The translations under genes were made by a program, and so were the position numbers. The notes beneath the pieces were generated by a model, which saw only the letters and a list, made by a program, of their open reading frames with translations, did not search any database and had not been told where the DNA came from. This document shows positions 7,256 to 14,396 of a DNA stretch of 23,374 nucleotides, one piece after another. The DNA comes from DASYHQ01 sp038223165. Its GTDB lineage: Bacteria > Planctomycetota > Phycisphaerae > Tepidisphaerales > Tepidisphaeraceae. Position 1 is the stretch's first letter. Every line of letters begins with the position of its first letter. The DNA is taken from positions 1 to 23,374 of the forward strand of contig JBBRHE010000032.1 of NCBI GenBank assembly GCA_038223165.1, written 5' to 3'.

Positions 7256-7309
7256 TAGAAAGGCGTGGATCGCTCGCGCTGTTCCACCTTTGTTGAATTG
7301 AATAGCACA

Positions 7310-7350
7310 GCTAAACCGCAAACGCTACCAAATATCGCTTGCAGTTTAGC
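7310..7350. terminator. Hairpin between convergent genes, possible bidirectional terminator
   Basis: GCTAAACCGCAA (7310-7321) pairs with 7339-7350 at 11 of 12 positions around a 17-base loop. It lies after the DUF3467 stop and just beyond the hldE-like stop. There is no clear T-run on either side, so termination is uncertain. Confidence 0.35.
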
Positions 7351-7363
7351 GGTCTGTTGGTTT

Positions 7364-8926
7364 CTACGAGGCGAGCCGTGCCGGCTCGATTGACCGACCG
7401 CGCTGAGAAAGGCGCTGCAGGAGCATTTCCGAGTCGATCGGTTGATTCCCAATCGACGCCACCTGGATGGCCGCCGCTAGTGAACCCAGGAGCGCTGCGG
7501 CCTGCAGACTACCCCCACTGGCAAGCGCCAGCGTCGCCGTCGCTAGCAGCGCGTCACCGCAACCAAGGGGGTCGACGCTCGTCGTCGACAGTGCGGGGAT
7601 GTATTCACTGCGCAGTCGACCATCGACCAATACGTCGTCACTGTTGGGGTGGTCGAATGTCACCAGGCCCTGCTTGCCCATCGTGATCATCGCCTGGCGA
7701 GCGCCGGTCGAGTTCATCAGGTTCCAGACGACCGCTCCGAGTCCGCTGGTGAAGTCGGAGAGTGTCTCGCGCACTTCACGTTCGGTTGGACAGACGAGGT
7801 CGACGTCCTGAAATTTCAGCAAGTTCGTCTGCTTGCCACTGACGTCCGCAGAGATCACGGGAACCATGGCTCGGACGGGCTTCAGCACGCGATCGAGCAA
7901 ACCGGCGCTGATCAATCCGCACCCGAAGTCTGCAAAGATCACCGCTGCCGCGCCCTCGGCGGCCTTGAGGATCGTTGTGGCGAGCGTCGCTTCACTGGTC
8001 GAGTCCAACGGCGCCGGGCCACCGTCATCCACCTTGAACAGCTTCTGCTGATCGACGAGGAAGCGATGCTTCGTGACGATCGACCGGCGCGTGTTCAACG
8101 ATTGAACATCGACACCCTCGGCCGACAACCGCATCTCGATTTGCCGTGACGCATCGTCATCCGCCAGTGCCGTCACCAGCACCGGGTTCGCGCCAAGACC
8201 CGCCAGGTGCAGTGCAATCACTCCCGCACCACCGTCGAAGTCTTTCTGTTGCAAGGTTCGCAGCGCCATCATCGGCCCTTCACTGGCCACGCCCGTCGCA
8301 TCGCAAAAGTGGTAGCGGTCGAGGATGTAGTCACCGACCACCACGACCTTCTGTCCACGGAACCGCTGGACGAGGTTGTGCAGGTGCGCGTCCGACAAGT
8401 CGTATCGATCACGCAGGCGGGCGACCTTCTCTTCGTTGAAGACTTCCACGCCACCCAGCGTGCCGATGAGGGCCGTCGAGGAATAGACGACGTCACCACT
8501 GGAAAAGACCATCCGCCCACCGTGCCGCGTGACGGTGTCGCGCTCGCGGATGAACCGGGGATCGGCGTTCGTCTCGTATTCCTTCCCCTTCACGTAGACA
8601 TCAGGCTGAAGTTGCTCGAGCAAACCGACCGCAGTCGGCTCGGGGTTGATGTAGACCGCATCGACACACTCCAACGCCGCCACGCTCGCGGCGCGCAGGT
8701 CATCGGGAATGAGGGGCCGCGCGACACCCTTGTTTACGTGCGAGTCGGCACTGATCGACACGATCAGCAGATCGCCAAGGCTTTTGGCATGCTGCAAGTG
8801 CTTAATATGACCGGGGTGAACAATGTCAAAGCAGCCGTGACAATGCACAACCGTCCTGCCAGCGGTGCGCGCGGTTTGACGCAGAGTGAGAAGTTCGCTG
8901 AGACCGACGGATTTGCTCTTCTGCAC
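7364..8926 (-). CDS. Bifunctional HldE-like protein: adenylyltransferase followed by PfkB-type sugar kinase
   Basis: The 520-residue product carries both activities of ADP-heptose synthesis for the LPS core. Residues about 25-160 are a nucleotidyltransferase with HGCFDIVHPGH (HxGH at 37-40) and YVKGKEYET. Residues about 193-510 are a ribokinase/PfkB domain with VVVVGDYILDRYHF and the C-terminal DPLGCGD (452-458), in which the last Asp is the expected catalytic base. In E. coli HldE the kinase comes first, so the order here is reversed. The start is GTG (8924-8926) with no clear Shine-Dalgarno sequence. Upstream in-frame codons offer nothing better. Its presence implies a heptose-containing surface glycan. 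Substrate specificity (D-glycero-D-manno-heptose 7-phosphate) is inferred from the family. Confidence 0.87.
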   Translation of the reverse strand: MQKSKSVGLSELLTLRQTARTAGRTVVHCHGCFDIVHPGHIKHLQHAKSLGDLLIVSISADSHVNKGVARPLIPDDLRAASVAALECVDAVYINPEPTAVGLLEQLQPDVYVKGKEYETNADPRFIRERDTVTRHGGRMVFSSGDVVYSSTALIGTLGGVEVFNEEKVARLRDRYDLSDAHLHNLVQRFRGQKVVVVGDYILDRYHFCDATGVASEGPMMALRTLQQKDFDGGAGVIALHLAGLGANPVLVTALADDDASRQIEMRLSAEGVDVQSLNTRRSIVTKHRFLVDQQKLFKVDDGGPAPLDSTSEATLATTILKAAEGAAAVIFADFGCGLISAGLLDRVLKPVRAMVPVISADVSGKQTNLLKFQDVDLVCPTEREVRETLSDFTSGLGAVVWNLMNSTGARQAMITMGKQGLVTFDHPNSDDVLVDGRLRSEYIPALSTTSVDPLGCGDALLATATLALASGGSLQAAALLGSLAAAIQVASIGNQPIDSEMLLQRLSQRGRSIEPARLAS

Positions 8927-8976
8927 TAAGGCGTCATCGGCAAAAACCGTCCCTAGGCGTTAGTTATTGGACCTGC

Positions 8977-8998
8977 CACCCAAACAAGTCGTTGGGTG
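8977..8998. terminator. Stem-loop between the small hydrophilic gene and the hldE-like gene
   Basis: CACCCAA (8977-8983) and TTGGGTG (8992-8998) form a perfect 7-bp stem with an 8-base loop just past the stop at 9005. No T-run follows on the minus strand, so it may be a processing or attenuation hairpin rather than a terminator. Confidence 0.3.
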
Positions 8999-9004
8999 AT
9001 ACGG

Positions 9005-9355
9005 TTATGGCGTGCCGCCCTTGCCTTCGGTGCGCGGGTGGCGCTTTTGGCGGGGGTCCTTAATGTCCTGCGGAGCCAAGTCCCAGCCGGTGGGCTCTTC
9101 GTCCTTCATGCTGTGATCGGGCTGGTTGGGAAGGGGCTGCTTTTCGGGTTCGTCGGTGTCCTGTGCGTTGATCTGCTTACCGGGCTTGTGTTTGTTCGGC
9201 ACGGCGGCAGGAGTGCCATCGGCTTGCGGTTCAGGGGTGGCTTTGTTGCTGTCGACTCGACCGATGCCACCCTCGCGTTCGGGGTGCGCTCGCTCGTAGC
9301 TGTTGCTGGGGTCGGGCGCCTGTTCGTTGGACGAGGGTCGCATCTGTTCTGCCAT
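9005..9355 (-). CDS. Small hydrophilic, probably disordered protein of unknown function
   Basis: The 116-residue product is rich in Pro, Glu, Asp, Lys, Asn and Gln, with almost no hydrophobic residues, no Cys, no signal peptide and no membrane segment. It is therefore likely to be intrinsically disordered. I recognise no family. The ATG at 9355 follows GGAGACCCC, a usable ribosome binding site, and the frame lies between co-directional genes, which supports it over the hydrophobic frame on the opposite strand. Confidence 0.5.
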   Translation of the reverse strand: MAEQMRPSSNEQAPDPSNSYERAHPEREGGIGRVDSNKATPEPQADGTPAAVPNKHKPGKQINAQDTDEPEKQPLPNQPDHSMKDEEPTGWDLAPQDIKDPRQKRHPRTEGKGGTP

Positions 9356-9432
9356 GGGGTCTCCGTGTTCTGTTGAACCGAAGATAGGGCAGGGTCCGGT
9401 GATGCGGGAACGGTGAAAATCAGAGCGACGAG

Positions 9433-9987
9433 TTAACTGGCCGAGTCGAACTTGATCACACCGCGCTGGCGCTTCACGGCGATGACGCGCTCTTTCAGGG
9501 AATCAAAGATCGGCCGTGCGTTGGGCAGGCCCTTCAGCTCTAGCCGCGGCGTCGACTTGTCGTCCGACAGCACGATGATGTTGCCGACGTTTAACAGGCG
9601 ATCGGCCAGCGATTGCTGGTAGCTGATGTCATCGACATGCCAGAGTTCGAGCGTGTCGATGTTCTTGTTGATGATCCCGTGTTCGTAGTCGATGCGGTAG
9701 CTGGTAATGCGATAGCGCACCGTGCGCGTGAAGATCATCGGTGTGAACGGCAGAATGAGCCCCAGCACGATGCAGATGACCGTGACGGCCGTCGGTGGCC
9801 AGGCGCTGCCCAGCACACCGATCAGGATGGGTGTCAGCACGAGCCCAATGCCAAGAAGGATCATGATCGCCGCGAAGGTAAGTTCACCGCGCAGGACGGG
9901 CCGGCCGTCGAAATAGACGACTTCCTGATCGTCAGGGGCTTTGACGTGCGATGCGGATACGGGCGAACCGGTGTTGGCTTGCGTCAT
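9433..9987 (-). CDS. PH domain-containing (bPH2/DUF304-type) membrane protein
   Basis: The 184-residue product has two adjacent hydrophobic helices (about 34-56 and 64-86). A bacterial PH-like domain follows, beginning TVRYRITSYRIDYEHGIINKNIDTLEL and continuing DISYQQSLADRLLNVGNIIVLSDD. That is the usual membrane-anchored bPH2 layout, with the PH part on the cytoplasmic side; the function is unknown. The ATG at 9987 is chosen, with an in-frame ATG at 9999 as an alternative; neither has a strong ribosome binding site. It is the last gene of a likely ylbF-EVE-PH unit, 49 bp after the EVE gene. Confidence 0.8.
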   Translation of the reverse strand: MTQANTGSPVSASHVKAPDDQEVVYFDGRPVLRGELTFAAIMILLGIGLVLTPILIGVLGSAWPPTAVTVICIVLGLILPFTPMIFTRTVRYRITSYRIDYEHGIINKNIDTLELWHVDDISYQQSLADRLLNVGNIIVLSDDKSTPRLELKGLPNARPIFDSLKERVIAVKRQRGVIKFDSAS

Positions 9988-10036
9988 GCCGACTATCATA
10001 ACGGGCCAGCAGACCCATCGGCCAGTGGGAGAGGCG

Positions 10037-10444
10037 TTACAACTTTGCGAGTTTTTCGATTCGCTGCCAGATGGCGTCGGGAACCGGCACAACGCTAAGC
10101 CGACCTTGCCGGACAAGGTCCCAACTGGCGAACACTTTGTCGGCTTTGATCGTCTCGAGGGTGACGGGGGTGGGCAGCGGTTTGGCTGGCTTCAGGTCGA
10201 TAACGACCAGCTTGTCGTCATCGGCCTTCGGATCGGGGTAGGCAGCCTTGGTCACCTTCGCCAGGCCGACGATCGCCTTCTCGTTACCCGTGTGATAAAT
10301 CAGTACGTCATCGCCCTTGACCATCTGACGCATGTTCTTCAGCGCTGCGGCATTGGCGACACCATCCCACGTCGCGGTCTTGGCGGCTACGAGGTCGGCA
10401 AAGCTGTACGTGCTCGGTTCGGTCTTCAGAAGCCAGCAAGCCAT
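10037..10444 (-). CDS. EVE domain protein
   Basis: The 135-residue product is a single EVE domain of the PUA-like superfamily. It has the N-terminal MACWLLKTEPSTYSF, the WDGVANAAALKNMRQMVKGDDVLIYHTG core, and VGLAKVTKAAYPDP. EVE domains bind modified bases in nucleic acids; the homologous human protein is THYN1. Some EVE domains are fused to restriction enzymes, but this one is stand-alone and next to housekeeping-like genes. The ATG at 10444 has AGGACC upstream, and the gene starts 14 bp after the YlbF stop, indicating co-transcription. Confidence 0.9.
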   Translation of the reverse strand: MACWLLKTEPSTYSFADLVAAKTATWDGVANAAALKNMRQMVKGDDVLIYHTGNEKAIVGLAKVTKAAYPDPKADDDKLVVIDLKPAKPLPTPVTLETIKADKVFASWDLVRQGRLSVVPVPDAIWQRIEKLAKL

Positions 10445-10458
10445 GCGCGAGGTCCTTG

Positions 10459-10866
10459 TTACTGGATGATGCGCGGTCCAGCCGGTGCTTCTCCACGCGC
10501 CGCGGGCGCAGCGCCCGTCGGTGGGGCGTCGGCCAGGCGAGACTGGTAGGTCTGGCTGACCTTGCGCAGCAAATCGACGAAATCGACTTGCGCCAGATTC
10601 AACGCCTTGATCTTAATGTGCGAGATGATCTGGTTCTGCAGCGACTGCAACTGCTGTTGTTGCTGCTCGGTCACTGGCATGCCGGTCTGTTCCTGGCGAC
10701 CGAGGTTTTCGAGTTGTCGGTCAAATTCGCGCAACAGCCGCGACGCGTCGGCGTCCTCGGCGACCGTCTTCTGAGCGGCCTTGTATTTCGTGACGGCAGG
10801 GTGGTCCTTGAGCATTTCCCCAAGCTTCTCGGCGGCGTCCAGAATCGTTTGCGTGTCGGTCGGCAT
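10459..10866 (-). CDS. YlbF family protein
   Basis: The 135-residue product is a predicted helical protein of the YlbF/YmcA family: TILDAAEKLGEMLKDHPAVTKYKAAQKTV, then ADASRLLREFDRQLENL, followed by a Gln-rich stretch and LAQVDFVDLLRKVSQTY. In Bacillus, YlbF and YmcA, with YaaT, act with RNase Y in mRNA processing. The role in a Gram-negative-type organism is unknown. A disordered Ala/Pro tail ends the protein. The ATG at 10866 follows GGAGA; the frame to 10920 adds 18 residues without family support. A strong promoter candidate lies directly upstream. It is first gene of a unit with the EVE and PH genes. Confidence 0.82.
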   Translation of the reverse strand: MPTDTQTILDAAEKLGEMLKDHPAVTKYKAAQKTVAEDADASRLLREFDRQLENLGRQEQTGMPVTEQQQQQLQSLQNQIISHIKIKALNLAQVDFVDLLRKVSQTYQSRLADAPPTGAAPAARGEAPAGPRIIQ

Positions 10867-10890
10867 GTCGCAGTCTCCACTAAAGCGATT

Positions 10891-10920
10891 ACTATAGTCG
10901 GACTGCAGGGACGCGTCCAA
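10891..10920 (-). promoter_or_regulatory. Candidate promoter for the ylbF-EVE-PH unit
   Basis: On the minus strand TTGGAC (10915-10920) and TATAGT (10891-10896) are 18 bases apart. The -10 matches five of six. The -10 sits in the palindrome ACTATAGT, so TATAGT also reads on the plus strand at 10893-10898 towards the sulfur operon, though without a good -35 there. Confidence 0.45.
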
Positions 10921-10937
10921 GGCATGAATGGGCTGAC

Positions 10938-11966
10938 ATGAACCGCTACGCTCGCCAAATCCTTTTGCCGCAGGTCGGTGATGCCGGTCAGGAGCGCCTC
11001 GCGCGCAGCAGAGTGGTGGTGATCGGCTGTGGGGCGCTGGGGACGGTTGCCGCCGACTACCTCGCGCGGGCGGGGGTTGGACATTTAACGATTGTCGACC
11101 GCGACATTGTCGAAGAGACGAATCTGCAGCGGCAGACGCTTTTCACGACCACCGACGTGCTCGCGGGCACACCCAAGGCCGTCGCGGCCGCCGAGCGGTT
11201 GACGGCGGTCAACCCTCGCATTGTGGTTGTACCGTTCGTTGCGGATGTGCATCAGGACAATGTCGAATCGATCATCGGTGTGGACGAAAACCGCGCGGAT
11301 GTCATCGTCGACGGAACCGACAATGCCGAGACGCGATATCTCGTCAACGATGCCTGCGTGAAGCACGGGGTGCCGTGGATTTACGGCGCTGCGGTGGGTG
11401 TCGAGGGCCGCGCGATGGCGATCGATTCACCCCGTACACCGTGCTTGCGATGCATCTTTCCCGAAGCGCCTCTGCCCGGAGACATGCAGACCTGCGATAC
11501 GGCCGGTGTGCTCGGCCCCGCCGCCGGTGTGGTGGCATCACTTCAGGCAGCGGCGGCGCTGCGGTTGATGGTCGGGGATGGGGCGGTGAATGAACTGGTG
11601 ACGATCAACGCATGGACGATGCGCCTGCGAAACATTTCCACTACGGATGCACGACGAGCCGATTGCCCAACCTGCAATCAACGTCGATTCGACTTTCTCA
11701 ATGCGACGAGTTCCGCGACCAGCGTGTTGTGCGGGCGCGATTCCGTCCAAGTCCGTCTCAGTGAGCGGCGACTGGATCTCGCTCAAATCGGTACACAACT
11801 CGCGAAGGTGGGAACGGCAGAACGGACACCCTACTTGCTGCGATTTGTCCCGCGCGATCCCGACTCATTCCGCCTGACGCTTTTCGCGGACGGGCGTGCT
11901 ATTGTTCACGGGGTGACCGATCCCGGTCGAGCTCGGTCATTTGTCGCCAAATGGATTAGCGCCTAA
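10938..11966 (+). CDS. ThiF/MoeB-type adenylyltransferase (sulfur-carrier activating enzyme)
   Basis: The 342-residue product is an E1-like enzyme that would adenylate the C-terminal Gly of a ubiquitin-fold sulfur carrier such as ThiS, MoaD or CysO. It has the ATP-binding GCGALG (30-35), Asp54, NLQRQ with Arg65, Lys80, and the DGTDN segment. Zinc-binding CxxC pairs lie at Cys169/172 and Cys243/246, and GDMQTCDTAG contains the candidate catalytic Cys186. After the E1 fold, residues about 264-340 add a C-terminal domain ending DGRAIVHGVTDPGRARSFVAKWI, seen in some MoeB/ThiF proteins; it is not a rhodanese domain. A separate rhodanese lies downstream. It is first gene of the sulfur operon, 48 bp before cysM, and divergent from ylbF. 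The partner carrier is not encoded nearby. Confidence 0.9.
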   Translation: MNRYARQILLPQVGDAGQERLARSRVVVIGCGALGTVAADYLARAGVGHLTIVDRDIVEETNLQRQTLFTTTDVLAGTPKAVAAAERLTAVNPRIVVVPFVADVHQDNVESIIGVDENRADVIVDGTDNAETRYLVNDACVKHGVPWIYGAAVGVEGRAMAIDSPRTPCLRCIFPEAPLPGDMQTCDTAGVLGPAAGVVASLQAAAALRLMVGDGAVNELVTINAWTMRLRNISTTDARRADCPTCNQRRFDFLNATSSATSVLCGRDSVQVRLSERRLDLAQIGTQLAKVGTAERTPYLLRFVPRDPDSFRLTLFADGRAIVHGVTDPGRARSFVAKWISA

Positions 11967-12014
11967 GCTAGGTTGACGGAAATCTCTACTTTCCTGTAAG
12001 GTTAATAGGAATTC

Positions 12015-12968
12015 GTGGTGGAAACCGATTTATTAGAAAGTTCGACGACGCGGTCGGTGCTCCAGCTCATCGGGAATACCCCGTTGCTGTCGTTCAAACG
12101 CGTCAACCACGAGCGGGCGGGTGTCGAGATCTTCGCCAAGGCCGAGTGGTACAACCCAGGTGGGAGCGTGAAGGACCGGGCGGCGCTCAACATGATTCTC
12201 GACGGTGAACGCCGTGGACTGTTGCACAAGGGTAAGACGCTCATCGACGCCACCAGCGGCAACACCGGCATCGCTTACGCGATGATCGGAGCCGAGCGCG
12301 GGTACAAAGTGAAATTGGCGCTTCCGAAAAACGCCAGTCAGGAACGGAAGCAGAGCTTGCTGGCGTACGGCGCGGAGCTCGTGTTGACGGATCCGACGGA
12401 AGGGACGGACGGCGCCCAGCGATACGTGAAGAAAGCCGTCGCGGCCGACCCGGAGACATACTTTTACCCGGACCAGTACAACAACGACGCCAACTGGCGG
12501 GCGCACTATGAAACGACCGCTATGGAGATCTGGCGGCAGACCGACGGACGGGTAACCCATTTCGTCGCGGGTGTGGGAACCAGTGGCACGTTCATGGGTG
12601 TTACCCGTCGGTTGAAGGAACTGAACCCTGCGATTCAGTGCATCTGCATGCAACCCGATGGTCCACTGCACGGACTGGAAGGGATGAAACATATGGCAAC
12701 CGCGCTGGTGCCAGGCATCTACAAGCCCGCAATTGCGGATCGGCAGGTGGAAGTGTCGACGGAAGACGCTCATCGCACGGTGCTCCGATTGGCGCGTGAG
12801 GAAGGATTGCTGGTCGGCGTCTCCGGTGGTGCGAACATGTACGCTGCGATGGGAGTTGCGAGCGAACTGAAGGAAGGCGTCGTCGTCACGATTTTCTGCG
12901 ACTCTGCTGCGAAGTACCTATCGGAAAGTTTCTGGCAGGAAACGTATGAAGCAGAAATCTGGCCTTAA
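12015..12968 (+). CDS. cysM: CysM-type cysteine synthase (PLP-dependent, possibly carrier-dependent)
   Basis: The 317-residue product is a fold-type II PLP enzyme of the cysteine synthase family. The PLP lysine is Lys53 in NPGGSVKDR, the substrate-binding loop is TSGNTG (80-85), and the phosphate-binding glycine loop appears as GVGTSGTFMG. Sequence order and its ThiF and JAMM neighbours match Mycobacterium CysM, which uses O-phosphoserine and the thiocarboxylated carrier CysO. However, the region of mycobacterial Arg220, which reads the phosphate, here reads QPDGPLHGLEGMKHM with Asp in the likely position, so the acceptor substrate is open. The start is GTG at 12015 or the next GTG at 12018, after AGGA. 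A second sulfhydrylase (cysK) lies in the same operon. Confidence 0.87.
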   Translation: MVETDLLESSTTRSVLQLIGNTPLLSFKRVNHERAGVEIFAKAEWYNPGGSVKDRAALNMILDGERRGLLHKGKTLIDATSGNTGIAYAMIGAERGYKVKLALPKNASQERKQSLLAYGAELVLTDPTEGTDGAQRYVKKAVAADPETYFYPDQYNNDANWRAHYETTAMEIWRQTDGRVTHFVAGVGTSGTFMGVTRRLKELNPAIQCICMQPDGPLHGLEGMKHMATALVPGIYKPAIADRQVEVSTEDAHRTVLRLAREEGLLVGVSGGANMYAAMGVASELKEGVVVTIFCDSAAKYLSESFWQETYEAEIWP

Positions 12969-13013
12969 AGTCTATCGCCACTCGCTAAACAGGCGAATTG
13001 TGAGGAATGTATT

Positions 13014-13457
13014 GTGAGCATATTGGTTCTGACCAAAGCGCATTCCGAGCAGATCGACGCTGAAGGCGCCGCGGCTTATCCGAACGAATGCTGCGGTATC
13101 ATCTTCGGTCGCGACGTCGCGGGGAACGGGCCGACCCTTCGCAGTGTCGAACGCCTCGAACCGGTCGCCAACGAGTTTGATGCCGCCGAGCAGTATCACC
13201 GCTTCAGCATCACGCCTAAAACGCTGATGGACGCCGAGAAGCGCGCGGGGCAGAACGGCGAACTGGTACTCGGTTTCTATCACAGCCACCCTGACCATCC
13301 GGCCCGCCCGAGCGAGTACGATCGCGAGCACGCGTGGCCGTTCTATAGTTACATCATCGTGGCGATCAGCAAGGGCCAGGCGACCGACATGACGTGTTGG
13401 GTTCTCGACGAACAGACCGAGGCCTTCCAGAAACAAGAGATCACAATTCAGGATTGA
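13014..13457 (+). CDS. JAMM/Mov34-type zinc peptidase (Mec-like, CysO-cysteine peptidase)
   Basis: The 147-residue product has the JAMM metalloprotease signature. Glu25 lies in YPNECCGIIFG, then His90-x-His92, seven residues to Ser100 and Asp103 in YHSHPDHPARPSEYD. Stand-alone bacterial JAMM proteins of this size include Mec of Mycobacterium, which cuts cysteine from the C-terminus of the sulfur carrier CysO after CysM has loaded it. Its position next to CysM and ThiF genes supports the same role. The start is GTG at 13014 with AGGA seven bases upstream; no ATG alternative fits the family. The stop is 12 bp before the rhodanese gene, so the two are tightly coupled. Confidence 0.88.
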   Translation: MSILVLTKAHSEQIDAEGAAAYPNECCGIIFGRDVAGNGPTLRSVERLEPVANEFDAAEQYHRFSITPKTLMDAEKRAGQNGELVLGFYHSHPDHPARPSEYDREHAWPFYSYIIVAISKGQATDMTCWVLDEQTEAFQKQEITIQD

Positions 13458-13469
13458 AGGAGCAAACTC

Positions 13470-14342
13470 ATGGCCGACTACGCACACCCCGAATTGCTGG
13501 TGACCGCAGACTGGGTCGAGCAGCATTTGAACGATGAGAATGTGAAACTGGTCGAGGTCGACGTCGACACGACCTCGTACGAGAAGGGCCACATCAAGAA
13601 CGCGATCGGTTGGAATTGGCAGACGGACCTGAACGACCGCGTCCGCCGCGACATCATCGACCCGCGCGCGTTCGCGGAGTTGAACCGTAAGGCGGGCATC
13701 AAGCCGACGGATACGGTTATTTTCTACGGCGACAACAACAACTGGTTCGCTGCCTGGGCGTTGTGGCAATACAAATATCACGGCCATAACGAAGTGCGCC
13801 TGCTCAACGGTGGTCGCAAGAAGTGGGAACTCGATAAGCGCCCGCTGACGACAGACTTGCCGAACTTTTCAAAGAGTGAATACCCCATTCCGACGAGCGA
13901 CGAGACGATTCGCGCTTATAGGCGTGAGGTGGAAGACCTCGTCGGCTCGAACAAGGCCAATCTGGTCGACGTGCGGTCGCCAGACGAGTTCACCGGCAAG
14001 ATCATCGCCCCACCAGGCATGACCGAGACCGCTCAGCGGGGCGGTCACATTCCCGGCGCCAAAAACATTCCCTGGGCCAAAACGGCGGCCGAAGACGGCA
14101 CTTTTAAGAGCGCTGAGGACCTGCGCAAGTTGTATGCTGACGCCGGTGTCGACTTCAGCAAACCGACAATCGCGTACTGCCGCATCGGTGAGCGCTCGAG
14201 CCACACATGGTTCGTCCTCAAGTACCTGCTTGGCGTGAACAACGTGAAAAACTACGATGGATCATGGACCGAGTGGGGCAACTTGGTTGGCGCCCCGATC
14301 GAAACGGGCGAAAGCCCGGCTCTTGCGAACGTCCGCTGCTGA
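13470..14342 (+). CDS. Two-domain thiosulfate sulfurtransferase (rhodanese)
   Basis: The 290-residue product has two rhodanese domains (about 8-130 and 150-280). The C-terminal domain is active, with Cys237 in the loop CRIGERSSHTWF, as in actinobacterial CysA/SseA-type thiosulfate sulfurtransferases. The N-terminal domain lacks the Cys (FYGDNNNWFAAW), as usual. The enzyme moves sulfane sulfur from thiosulfate to an acceptor through a Cys persulfide. In this operon it could supply sulfur to the activated carrier, in place of the rhodanese domain fused to MoeZ in Mycobacterium; that is inference. GGAG lies ahead of the ATG, and the gene begins 12 bp after the JAMM gene. Confidence 0.92.
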   Translation: MADYAHPELLVTADWVEQHLNDENVKLVEVDVDTTSYEKGHIKNAIGWNWQTDLNDRVRRDIIDPRAFAELNRKAGIKPTDTVIFYGDNNNWFAAWALWQYKYHGHNEVRLLNGGRKKWELDKRPLTTDLPNFSKSEYPIPTSDETIRAYRREVEDLVGSNKANLVDVRSPDEFTGKIIAPPGMTETAQRGGHIPGAKNIPWAKTAAEDGTFKSAEDLRKLYADAGVDFSKPTIAYCRIGERSSHTWFVLKYLLGVNNVKNYDGSWTEWGNLVGAPIETGESPALANVRC

Positions 14343-14396
14343 AAAGTCGGTATGCGACTCTGAGCGAATTTGAAACTTACAACGCTGCAAGAAATC

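Noticed and set aside
8996..9376. Hydrophobic 126-codon plus-strand frame
   Set aside because: It is antisense to the small hydrophilic gene, has no ribosome binding site and lacks charged residues between its supposed helices; the minus-strand frame is better placed and has GGAGACCCC before its start.
11973..12002. Promoter TTGACG with TAAGGT ahead of cysM
   Set aside because: The -35 is good, but the -10 matches only three positions and the start would fall on the start codon; more likely read-through from the ThiF gene.
12033..12773. 246-codon minus-strand frame opposite cysM
   Set aside because: A shadow of the cysteine synthase gene, with no domain visible.
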